From assembly GCA_024280115.1 (NCBI GenBank), contig JAJRQT010000194.1, forward strand, positions 1 through 56,506: a stretch of 56,506 nt of DNA. The letters are read 5' to 3'. Shown piece after piece: positions 43,421-50,979 of this stretch. The stretch is from Bacteroidota bacterium. Lineage in GTDB: Bacteria; Bacteroidota; Bacteroidia; Cytophagales; Cyclobacteriaceae. The notes beneath the pieces were generated by a model that did no database searches, was not told the origin of the DNA, and saw only the letters and a list, made by a program, of their open reading frames with translations. Position 1 is the stretch's first letter. Every line of letters begins with the position of its first letter. The position numbers were made by a program, and so were the translations under genes.

Positions 43421-43547
43421 AAAAAATATTTATGGCCCCGAATATAGGTAAAATCATATTCTCATTTAATATTATCAGTCTATCAGCGAATTATTTTAGG
43501 TATAGTGTTGTTTTCTGGATATAGATTTAACCGTTAATTTCTCAGCT

Positions 43548-44024
43548 ATGCCCACATTAAAGGAATCAGCAGAACAATTTCTTCAATTAAATACAATTGC
43601 TGTCGCCGGAGTTTCATCGACTAAAAAGGATGCGGCCAACTATATTTATGAAAAACTTAAGAAAGCAGGATATAGTGTTTTTGCCATCAATCCCAATGCA
43701 AAGGAAATTGATGGAGATTCGTGTTTTCCGAATTTAGAGTCTGTTCCGGCAAGGATTGAAGGAGTGGTTATTGGTACCAATCCTAATGTGACGCTTTCAG
43801 TGGTCAAAGAATGTGCGAAATTAGGAATTCAACATGCCTGGATACACAAGTCATTTGATGGTGGAAGCTATTCAGAGGAAGCTGAATTGTTTTGTAAAGA
43901 GCATGGCATAGCTTTAATACCCACCGGTTGTCCGATGATGTTTTGCAAACCCGTTGACTTTGCACACAAATGCATTAAGTGGGTGCTGCATGCTACGGGG
44001 AAAATGCCAAGGAGGTATAGCTAA
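43548..44024 (+). CDS. CoA-binding domain protein
   Basis: A 158-aa single-domain protein with a Rossmann-like CoA-binding fold (CoA_binding_2). NTIAVAGVSSTKKDAANYIY is the nucleotide-binding start, and YSVFAINPNAKEIDGDSCFP and VVIGTNPNVTLSVVKECAKL follow in the family order. The end KEHGIALIPTGCPMMFCKP has the conserved 'GCP' Cys. Relatives such as YccU bind CoA in the crystal, but their roles are unknown; the domain also occurs in acyl-CoA synthetases. It is cytosolic. The EamA transporter gene starts 39 bases after it, so a joint transcript is likely. Confidence 0.88.
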   Translation: MPTLKESAEQFLQLNTIAVAGVSSTKKDAANYIYEKLKKAGYSVFAINPNAKEIDGDSCFPNLESVPARIEGVVIGTNPNVTLSVVKECAKLGIQHAWIHKSFDGGSYSEEAELFCKEHGIALIPTGCPMMFCKPVDFAHKCIKWVLHATGKMPRRYS

Positions 44025-44063
44025 TCTACCAATTCCTCTGTATTTTGGGCGGAATTTATTTAG

Positions 44064-44939
44064 ATGAAATTACCCAATATATTTTTATTTCTCATTCCGA
44101 CCTTCATCTGGGGTTCTACATGGTATGTTATAAAGTTTCAGATTGGCGATACAGATCCTCTGTATTCCGTTGGATACCGATTTGCAATTTCCGGACTTAT
44201 CTTAATTCTTTATAGCAAGGTTATGAGGCTAAACCTCAGGTTTTCTATGAGAAATCATTTCTTTATTGCGCTCCAGGGAGCTTGTCTTTTCGGGATCAAT
44301 TATTGGTTGATTTATATGGCAGAAGTGCATCTCACGAGTGGTTTGGTCGCAGTGATATTCTCCGGATTGATTTTTATGAATGTGTTTTTGAATTCCCTGA
44401 TTTTAAAAGCTCCGGTTCGTGGGAAGGTCGTCATTGGTGGAGCCATCGGGTTAGTAGGGATTGGTCTGATATTCAAAGATGAATTGAAGGCTTTTAATCT
44501 TTCGGATAATAATTTTGTGGCATTCCTCATGGCTATTGGCTCGGTTACGCTGGCTTCGGCAGGGAATATACTTTCGGCCTACAATCAGAAACAAAAACTA
44601 CCTGTGATACAAACCAATGCATTTGGGATGCTATATGGATCGATTGTGGTGATTTCAATTGCGCTTATATCCGGGAAAAGTATGAGTATCGATATGAATT
44701 TTCCTTATGTATCCTCGCTGCTTTACCTCTCCTTATTTGGATCCGTAATTGCATTCAGCACCTACCTTAGTTTGCTCGGGAGAATCGGCCCTGACAAGGC
44801 AGGCTATTTTTCATTGGTCATACCGGTAATTGCCCTATTTATTTCCACATTTTTAGAGGGCTATCAATGGACAGTTTATGGAATCACTGGCCTTTTGTTA
44901 ATACTGGGTGGAATATTTATGGCATTGCGGAAGAAGTAG
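44064..44939 (+). CDS. EamA/DMT family transporter
   Basis: A 291-aa inner-membrane protein with ten helices in two EamA repeats. The first begins LIPTFIWGSTWYVIKFQIGD (residues 10-29), where 'P-WG' is the family signature. The second starts near 150 with FLMAIGSVTLASAGNILSAY. DMT exporters carry amino acids, nucleosides or other metabolites outward. The substrate is not predictable. It probably shares a transcript with the CoA-binding protein gene and converges on the GT39 gene with a 45-base gap. Confidence 0.92.
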   Translation: MKLPNIFLFLIPTFIWGSTWYVIKFQIGDTDPLYSVGYRFAISGLILILYSKVMRLNLRFSMRNHFFIALQGACLFGINYWLIYMAEVHLTSGLVAVIFSGLIFMNVFLNSLILKAPVRGKVVIGGAIGLVGIGLIFKDELKAFNLSDNNFVAFLMAIGSVTLASAGNILSAYNQKQKLPVIQTNAFGMLYGSIVVISIALISGKSMSIDMNFPYVSSLLYLSLFGSVIAFSTYLSLLGRIGPDKAGYFSLVIPVIALFISTFLEGYQWTVYGITGLLLILGGIFMALRKK

Positions 44940-44984
44940 GTTTGATGGATTTTACTTTCTCATCTAAAGAATTATGTAGAAAAC

Positions 44985-46493
44985 TTAATTGAAAGACTTC
45001 AATTTTGGCCAGAGCTCATCAACTGGTTGTTTTAGGTTTTTGCAGAGATAAATCTTTAAATTATTTTCATATGGGATGGCAAACTTTGAATGGACAATTC
45101 CCATTTCGATAACCTCATCAAAGAGTTCGGCTTTATCGCCGATGTCATTGCTTAACAAAAGCAATAATTTTCCGTCATAATTCCCTGGTCCCCAAATCCA
45201 GTAGTTGTTGTGCCCGCCAATACTTAGAGGAAGCTTGTATTTATCAGCATAATAATCAACAGCACCCGATCTGCCATAATTATCGCCAAAAATAGCACAT
45301 TTGGCTTGGTCTTCTTTGCTTAAATTGTGATACACTTTCGCTATGGATTTTGCCTGGTTTTCCCAGCCAAACATATCTGCATAAAATTGAGGTAATTCAT
45401 TCAATTCATGTCCTTCTGCTGTAGAAGGAGTCATTCCAATCGCTTTTGAAAAAGCAATATATTTTTCTACCGGTAATACAGGAATGGCAAATGGAACTAC
45501 AACCAACCCCAGAACCTGGTTGGTAATAATAAGATAAGCGATCCATTTTTTATTGCTGGTCCAACTTTCGATAGCAAGTCCTCCTCCTAAGAAAAGAATA
45601 ACAAATATTGGCGCAAGATATTCCGGTTTGGAATTCCCATTGATCAACAAAATCGAAAGTATGGTCAAGAAAATAATAAATAGGGATAATGCCTGCCTTT
45701 TTTTATCTAGAATGATGTAAAAAACTAATCCAGCAAACCAGATGATAATATTTGACGGATTGTTGATAAGCAATTGTCCTGACAGGAATGTGATCTGTGA
45801 TTGACTGCTATATTTAGCGCCGGTGCTTCCAAGGAATTCCAAAGTGGCCCAGCCATGGGTAGCGTTCCATAGGATGTATGGAGAAAAGATGAGCACAGCA
45901 ATAGTTCCGGCTATGTATGGCCACTTAGTGGTGAGCCAATGTCTATCGTTCGTTAACAACAAGGAAATCAACAATCCTAATCCAAACCAGAGCATGCCTA
46001 TTTTATTGAGTAAGGCGATACCCATAAGGACACCCAGTACAATCCATATACCTGGTTGCTGTGTTATTTTTAACCTGATGAGGAGATAGATAATGCTGTT
46101 CCAAAGCAGAAGATCAATACTATTCATGGAATAATACCCACAATATGCCAGGTAAATCGGCGATATGATAAAAGCAAGTGAAACTATAGAAACAGCAATA
46201 TGCCTACCTCCCAGCGATTTTACTGATAACCCCAGGGGGATCAACGCCATAGATCCAAAAATTGCGGGAGCCAGTCTCATGGCAAATAAAGATTTTCCTA
46301 TTGATTGTGTAATCAGTTTTATCACCCAAACAGACAATGGCGGTTGATCGACATAACCAATGTCTGGCCTAAGCGAACATGCATATAGGTAAAGTTCATC
46401 TCTGAAAATCCCATATCCTGAAAAGGCATTAGTATAAAGATGAATCAGTAGTTTGATTAATACAAATAAGAGTATGAGATGCTTAATTTTCAT
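44985..46493 (-). CDS. glycosyltransferase family 39 (ArnT/PMT-like)
   Basis: A 502-aa integral-membrane glycosyltransferase of the GT-C type with about 11 helices. The first periplasmic loop has the acidic motif FRDELYLYACS (30-40) and then DIGYVDQPPLSVWVIKL (45-61), as in the family's donor or acceptor site. The periplasmic C-terminal part (about 340-500) is soluble. Such enzymes move mannose or aminoarabinose from a polyprenyl-phosphate carrier to proteins or lipid A. The acceptor is unknown; in Bacteroidota general protein O-glycosylation is one candidate. The gene stands alone. Confidence 0.88.
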   Translation of the reverse strand: MKIKHLILLFVLIKLLIHLYTNAFSGYGIFRDELYLYACSLRPDIGYVDQPPLSVWVIKLITQSIGKSLFAMRLAPAIFGSMALIPLGLSVKSLGGRHIAVSIVSLAFIISPIYLAYCGYYSMNSIDLLLWNSIIYLLIRLKITQQPGIWIVLGVLMGIALLNKIGMLWFGLGLLISLLLTNDRHWLTTKWPYIAGTIAVLIFSPYILWNATHGWATLEFLGSTGAKYSSQSQITFLSGQLLINNPSNIIIWFAGLVFYIILDKKRQALSLFIIFLTILSILLINGNSKPEYLAPIFVILFLGGGLAIESWTSNKKWIAYLIITNQVLGLVVVPFAIPVLPVEKYIAFSKAIGMTPSTAEGHELNELPQFYADMFGWENQAKSIAKVYHNLSKEDQAKCAIFGDNYGRSGAVDYYADKYKLPLSIGGHNNYWIWGPGNYDGKLLLLLSNDIGDKAELFDEVIEMGIVHSKFAIPYENNLKIYLCKNLKQPVDELWPKLKSFN

Positions 46494-46553
46494 ACCTGTA
46501 ATTTATGGTTTACTGATTATATCAATTTGAATGGTAAATTTTAAAATCAATCT

Positions 46554-46763
46554 TTAATTCGTGAAAAAGTCGAAAACATTTTCAAGTTTACTGCTCTTTA
46601 TTTTATAGATTTCGGTATAAGAACATTTCGTGCAGGTCACAGTTGTAAAATGTTTACTTTGTATATCAAAGATTTTAGTCCAGAAACCACCGGTTGCTCT
46701 GAATTCATCGGTAATATACTCCCGGTTGTTGCACTTTGGGCATTGGTATTTAGAGTTTTCCAT
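46554..46763 (-). CDS. small zinc-ribbon protein
   Basis: A 69-aa cytosolic protein starting at the ATG at 46763 (MENSKYQCPKCNNREYITDE). A longer frame to 46787 adds an unlikely hydrophobic leader. Four cysteines, CPKC and CTKC about 33 residues apart, form a zinc ribbon. The core GFWTKIFDIQSKHFTTVTCT is typical of the 'nucleic-acid-binding Zn-ribbon' family (DUF2082-like) of Bacteria. Function is unknown. It is divergent from the amt promoter region. Confidence 0.85.
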   Translation of the reverse strand: MENSKYQCPKCNNREYITDEFRATGGFWTKIFDIQSKHFTTVTCTKCSYTEIYKIKSSKLENVFDFFTN

Positions 46764-47036
46764 AGCTGGTATAATTATAAGGATCACTAATTTAATATAT
46801 AATCATCAATTTGATCAGAGAATTTTGATGAATGTCAACCTATTTTTTTGAGATATTTAATCATCCTAATTTCAATTCAATTTCTGAAATTTTAAATCCC
46901 CGCAATTCATCATATGTATTTTTGTAAAATATGAATTTTGAGATTGATTAAAGTGCAATATTTAGTCAAATATGTAAAATACACTTAAATGTGCATAAAA
47001 AAATACCTAAAAGACTGTGATAATACGAATTAGTTG

Positions 47037-47064
47037 TAATTTTGGCCGTCAATTACAATTGACG
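47037..47064 (+). promoter_or_regulatory. amt promoter box overlapped by a perfect palindrome
   Basis: TAATTTTG (47037-47044) fits TAnnTTTG. Two bases later lies CGTCAATT-AC-AATTGACG (47047-47064), a perfect inverted repeat with arms of 8 bases and a 2-base centre. It covers the expected start of transcription and lies 38 bases before the amt ATG. This layout suits a dimeric repressor. The remaining part of the 339-base gap from 46764 has no gene or other clear element. Confidence 0.6.
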
Positions 47065-47102
47065 TATAATAATTAGTTTTTTCAAATAACACAGCACAAA
47101 TA

Positions 47103-48434
47103 ATGAAAATACAATATCGGCGTAAAATTATGCTATTCGGTTTTTTCGTCCTCTTCATGTCGGGAAATGTTTTTGCCCAGGGAGAGCCTGAAATTGATAC
47201 TGGAGCTACCGCCTGGATGCTCACATCTACGGCCCTTGTTTTATTAATGATTCCCGGACTGGCCATGTTTTATGGAGGCCTTGTCAGAACAAAAAATGTC
47301 CTTGGAACCATGATGCATAGCTTTGCAGCCATGGGCATCATGACAATTTTGTGGGTTGCTGTAGGTTACAGTATGAGCTTCGGGGAGAATGTCCTTGGTG
47401 GATGGTTCGGATGGAATCCGGATTATTTTTTCTTATCCGGTATTGATACAAATATCATGGAAGGCGGTGTGCCTGAGTATGTGTTTTCCATGTTCCAGGG
47501 AAAATTTGCAATCATCACACCTGCACTTATTGCAGGGGCATTTGCAGAACGGGTTAAATTTAAAGGATATATGCTTTTCATAGCTCTCTGGGGATTATTG
47601 GTTTATAATCCATTGTGCCATTGGGTATGGGCGGAAGATGGATTCTTATTCAATCTTGGAGCAAATGGTGCAATTGATTTTGCAGGAGGTACAGTAGTTC
47701 ATATTTCAGCCGGTGTTAGTGGTCTTGTGGCTGCACTTTATCTTGGTGCCAGGCGAGGATATCCGAAAACGGCATTTGAGCCTAATAATTTAGTTATGAC
47801 CATGGTAGGTGGCGGATTACTTTGGGTAGGATGGTTTGGTTTTAATGCCGGCAGCAGTGTGACTTCAGGATTGAGTACTGCACAAGCATTGACGGCAACG
47901 CAGGTTGCTGCCGCAGCCGGTGCATTGAGCTGGATGATCATTGAGGGAATTCACCAGGGAAAAGCTACTGCTCTTGGTTTGGTCAGTGGGATTTTAGCAG
48001 GATCAGTTGTTGTTACTCCGGCGGCAGGTGTTGTACAACCTGTAGGGGCGTTGGCTTTAGGATTTCTGGCGTCAGGAGTTTGTTACCTTTTTATTATTCT
48101 AAAAAATAAACTTGGATATGATGATAGCCTGGATGCATTTGGTATTCATGGAATAGGAGGAATAGTTGGTGCTATTTTTCTTGTGTTCTTTATCAGAAAG
48201 AGCTGGATGGAAGAAGCCGCAGCGCTTATTGATGGCTGGGGCGTTTTGCAACAACTCGGAGTCCAGATAGCAGCAGTATTGATTGCAATTGCCTATGCTG
48301 CAATTTTAACCTATATTTTGTTGATTATTGTAAGCAAAACTGTAGGATTGAGGTCTTCAAATGCCGGCGAAATGGCTGGGTTGGACAATTCATACCACGG
48401 AGAACATGGATACGGGATGCTAAACGCTAATTAA
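47103..48434 (+). CDS. amt: ammonium transporter (Amt/Rh family)
   Basis: A 443-aa inner-membrane channel for ammonium. A cleavable signal peptide (to VFAQ, about residue 28) precedes 11 helices. The start GATAWMLTSTALVLLMIPGL, the block HSFAAMGIMTILWVAVGYSM and the pore twin histidines, His200 in TVVHISAGVSG and His349 in FGIHGIGG, identify the family. The C-terminal tail (MAGLDNSYHGEHGYG) carries the conserved D-x-x-x-H-G-E region that meets PII. The glnK-like gene begins 8 bases downstream, the usual amt-PII pairing. Expression is likely high in nitrogen shortage, through the palindrome at 47047. Confidence 0.96.
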   Translation: MKIQYRRKIMLFGFFVLFMSGNVFAQGEPEIDTGATAWMLTSTALVLLMIPGLAMFYGGLVRTKNVLGTMMHSFAAMGIMTILWVAVGYSMSFGENVLGGWFGWNPDYFFLSGIDTNIMEGGVPEYVFSMFQGKFAIITPALIAGAFAERVKFKGYMLFIALWGLLVYNPLCHWVWAEDGFLFNLGANGAIDFAGGTVVHISAGVSGLVAALYLGARRGYPKTAFEPNNLVMTMVGGGLLWVGWFGFNAGSSVTSGLSTAQALTATQVAAAAGALSWMIIEGIHQGKATALGLVSGILAGSVVVTPAAGVVQPVGALALGFLASGVCYLFIILKNKLGYDDSLDAFGIHGIGGIVGAIFLVFFIRKSWMEEAAALIDGWGVLQQLGVQIAAVLIAIAYAAILTYILLIIVSKTVGLRSSNAGEMAGLDNSYHGEHGYGMLNAN

Positions 48435-48442
48435 AAAGAGAA

Positions 48443-48799
48443 ATGAAATTAATAACAGCAATAATAAGAGAAACTCAATTAGATGCCGTGCGAGAAGCAT
48501 TGATTGATGCGGATATTTCAAGAATTACGGTGAGTCGTGTTTCAGGACATGGACAACAGCAAAGTGTAGAGATCTACCGTGGACAGAAAGTAGTTCCCAA
48601 CCTGATCCCAAAGACCAGGCTTGAAATCGCTGTCAATGATGATTTTGTTGACCTAACGGTCGATATAATTATTGCGGCGGCCAGGTCTTCAAGTAATGAG
48701 TTGGGAGATGGAACAGTTGGTGATGGAAAGATATTCATTACCGCGCTTGAAGAATGCATCCGGATAAGAACTAATGAGCGTGGTCCGGAGGCGATATAG
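48443..48799 (+). CDS. glnK: PII-type nitrogen regulatory protein
   Basis: A 118-aa trimeric signal protein that binds ATP/ADP and 2-oxoglutarate and blocks Amt in nitrogen excess. The start MKLITAIIRETQLDAVREAL, the T-loop (33-55) and GDGKIFITALEECIRIRTNE at the end identify it. Compared with E. coli GlnB, the T-loop keeps the EIYRG Tyr (45), but the Tyr51 that is uridylylated is replaced by Val50. The loop before GDGKIF is lengthened (SSSNELGDGTVG). Modification by GlnD is therefore unlikely. It is co-transcribed with amt and ends in a terminator. Confidence 0.93.
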   Translation: MKLITAIIRETQLDAVREALIDADISRITVSRVSGHGQQQSVEIYRGQKVVPNLIPKTRLEIAVNDDFVDLTVDIIIAAARSSSNELGDGTVGDGKIFITALEECIRIRTNERGPEAI

Positions 48800-48857
48800 T
48801 TGCTAAGACACCTTTAAACTAAAAATGTAGTAATTCAATACAATTTATTTATAAATT

Positions 48858-48890
48858 AGGAAGCTGTTTAAAAGACAGCTTCCTTTCCTT
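48858..48890 (+). terminator. terminator of the amt-glnK operon
   Basis: AGGAAGCTGT-TTAAAAG-ACAGCTTCCT is a perfect 10-base stem followed by TTTCCTTT, 59 bases past the glnK stop codon and before the convergent rhodanese gene. Confidence 0.88.
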
Positions 48891-48900
48891 TGGCAAAGCC

Positions 48901-49218
48901 TTAATACTTTCTAATAGATTCATCTATTTGATCGGACCAGGCGAGAATTCCTCCCACGAGGTTATGAAGATTTGAATATCCATGTTTACTTTCAAGTAGT
49001 TTTATCACATTGCCGCTCCGAATTCCCGAACGACAATAGATTATTACGTCTTTATCCTTACTTATTTTATCCAAATTTTGAATTACAGAACTCATTATTA
49101 TATGATCCCCACCAATACTGGCAAATTCTCTTTCATGTGTTTCACGAACATCAATCAGTTGAAAATCATCACCTTTATCAATTTTTGATTTTAATTCCCG
49201 CACAGTTATTTCCTTCAT
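48901..49218 (-). CDS. rhodanese-like domain protein
   Basis: A 105-aa single rhodanese domain. FQLIDVRETHEREFASI (19-35) is the CH2A-like start, and the active loop is CRSGIRSGN with Cys62, a six-residue loop of the thiosulfate sulfurtransferase type. It would accept and pass on persulfide sulfur; the acceptor is unknown. No signal peptide is seen. It is divergent from the OsmC/MetZ-like operon with a 79-base gap that holds the OsmC promoter, so shared control of sulfur genes is plausible. Confidence 0.9.
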   Translation of the reverse strand: MKEITVRELKSKIDKGDDFQLIDVRETHEREFASIGGDHIIMSSVIQNLDKISKDKDVIIYCRSGIRSGNVIKLLESKHGYSNLHNLVGGILAWSDQIDESIRKY

Positions 49219-49223
49219 GTCAG

Positions 49224-49252
49224 TTGTCTTTTAAGTATAAATTATAACTTTG
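49224..49252 (+). promoter_or_regulatory. candidate promoter of the osmC-metZ operon
   Basis: TTG (49224-49226), 18 bases, then TAACTTTG (49245-49252) fits the Bacteroidota -33/-7 pair. Transcription would start near 49259, 39 bases before the OsmC ATG. Confidence 0.5.
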
Positions 49253-49297
49253 AATCCTGAATAATAAAGAAGAGTAATTAAACTACCAATTATAGAG

Positions 49298-49714
49298 ATG
49301 AAAATTATATTGAAAAGATTAGATGATGCCTTTCACCTTGAAGCTAAAAATGAAGAAGGTTGTTCAGTTCAAACAGACGGAGCCCCCTCAATTGGAGGTA
49401 ATAGTCAGGGGATGAGACCTATGCAAATGCTTCTGGCTTCTGCAGGGAGTTGTAGCAGTATTGATGTAATATCAATACTTAATAAACAGAAGCAGAAATT
49501 GACTGATTTTGAGGTTGAAGTGACTGCTGAAAGGGAAAAAAATAAAATCCCTTCGCTTTTTACGAATATTCATTTTCACTTTAAGCTTACAGGAAATCTC
49601 TTGGAGGAAAAGGTAAAAAGGGCAGTAGGACTATCTATGGATAAATATTGCTCAGTTGTAAAAATATTGGAAAAGACAGCTAAAGTGTCTTCAAGTTACG
49701 AAATAATTAACTAA
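49298..49714 (+). CDS. OsmC family protein
   Basis: A 138-aa OsmC/Ohr-fold protein. The helix start MRPMQMLLASAGSCSSIDVI has the conserved first Cys (near residue 52), and the second Cys lies in MDKYCSVVKIL near residue 120. This Cys pair is the peroxidase centre of OsmC/YhfA proteins, which reduce organic hydroperoxides or handle persulfides. The MDKYCS context favours the YhfA-like subgroup over Ohr. The MetZ-like gene begins 20 bases downstream, so they form an operon, and the rhodanese gene is divergent. A role in persulfide or peroxide defence is inferred. Confidence 0.9.
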   Translation: MKIILKRLDDAFHLEAKNEEGCSVQTDGAPSIGGNSQGMRPMQMLLASAGSCSSIDVISILNKQKQKLTDFEVEVTAEREKNKIPSLFTNIHFHFKLTGNLLEEKVKRAVGLSMDKYCSVVKILEKTAKVSSSYEIIN

Positions 49715-49734
49715 CCGAATCAACGAAAGTATAA

Positions 49735-50913
49735 ATGAGTACCTGGGAAAATTTTGAAACTAATGCCATCAGAACGCAGACAGAACGTTCTGGTCAGAGG
49801 GAACACTCCGTGCCAATATATGCCACTTCCAGCTTTGTTTTTAATGACGCCGAACAGGCAAGAGCCCTTTTTGCCAATGAAGAAGAAGGAAATATTTACT
49901 CGAGGTTTTCAAATCCGAATAATGACGAGTTTATTGAGAAGTTATGTCTTTTGGAAGGTGTAGAAGATGGAATGGCCATGGCCTCAGGGATGGCAGCAAT
50001 GTTTGTGAGTATGGCAGCTTTTCTAAATCAGGGAGATCATTTATTGATTTGCCGGTCGGTTTTCGGTTCTACACACCAGATCACCACCCAACTCTTACCT
50101 AGGTGGGGGATCACGCATACATACGTTGATATTCACAAACCGGAAGACTGGGAAAAGGGAATAGGTAAAAATACGAAAATGATCTTTCTCGAAACACCCT
50201 CTAACCCAGGATTAGATATCATAGATCTTGAATTTGTAGGGAAGCTGGCCAAAAGGCACAATTTACTTTTAAATGTTGATAATTGCTTCGCAACCCCATA
50301 CCTTCAAAACCCCGCAAAATACGGTGCAGATATCGTTACTCATTCGGCTACCAAATTTATCGATGGCCAGGGAAGAGTGATCGGTGGTGCTGTTTTGGGG
50401 AGTAAAGAGTGTATTGAAAAAGTGAGATTTTTTTCAAGGCATACAGGCCCTGCCATGTCGCCATTTAATGGTTGGATACTATCAAAAAGCTTGGAAACGT
50501 TAGCCGTGCGGATGGAGAAACACTGTGAAAATGCTTTACATCTTGCCAGGCATCTTGAAAATCATAATGAAGTTTTATCCGTCCGATATCCTTTTTTACC
50601 ATCTCATCCAAATTATAAAATCGCAAAAAAGCAAATGAGACTTGGAGGCGGTATGGTATCATTTGAACTTCAGGGGGGAATAGAACGTGGTAGGAAATTT
50701 TTAAATAGCATGAAAATGATCTCATTTTCAGCCAATCTCGGAGATACCAGAAGTATTGCTACGCACCCAGCCTCAACAACCCATTCAAAGCTTTCTGTGG
50801 AGGAAAGGGCTTCCGTTGGGATTACTGACGGATTGATAAGGATTTCCGTCGGTTTGGAAAATATACAGGATATCATCGATGATATAGAACAGGCTATTGA
50901 ATCTTCGAGATAA
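49735..50913 (+). CDS. metZ: O-succinylhomoserine sulfhydrylase-like PLP enzyme
   Basis: A 392-aa fold-type I enzyme of the Cys/Met-metabolism family. The PLP lysine is Lys207 in THSATKFIDGQGRVIGGAV; the 'GQGR' continuation is typical of MetZ. Other blocks are SVPIYATSSFVFNDAEQARA (25-44), YSRFSNPNNDEFIEKL, MASGMAAMF and the closing TRSIATHPASTTHSKLS. MetZ makes homocysteine from O-succinylhomoserine and sulfide. Cystathionine gamma-synthase or lyase activity cannot be ruled out. It sits in a sulfur group with the OsmC and rhodanese genes. Confidence 0.88.
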   Translation: MSTWENFETNAIRTQTERSGQREHSVPIYATSSFVFNDAEQARALFANEEEGNIYSRFSNPNNDEFIEKLCLLEGVEDGMAMASGMAAMFVSMAAFLNQGDHLLICRSVFGSTHQITTQLLPRWGITHTYVDIHKPEDWEKGIGKNTKMIFLETPSNPGLDIIDLEFVGKLAKRHNLLLNVDNCFATPYLQNPAKYGADIVTHSATKFIDGQGRVIGGAVLGSKECIEKVRFFSRHTGPAMSPFNGWILSKSLETLAVRMEKHCENALHLARHLENHNEVLSVRYPFLPSHPNYKIAKKQMRLGGGMVSFELQGGIERGRKFLNSMKMISFSANLGDTRSIATHPASTTHSKLSVEERASVGITDGLIRISVGLENIQDIIDDIEQAIESSR

Positions 50914-50979
50914 AGAAGCAATCTTTCCGGCATCACGATTTTGTTCGTTGTCGAACTCAAGTTATTTTATTCAGGGGCC

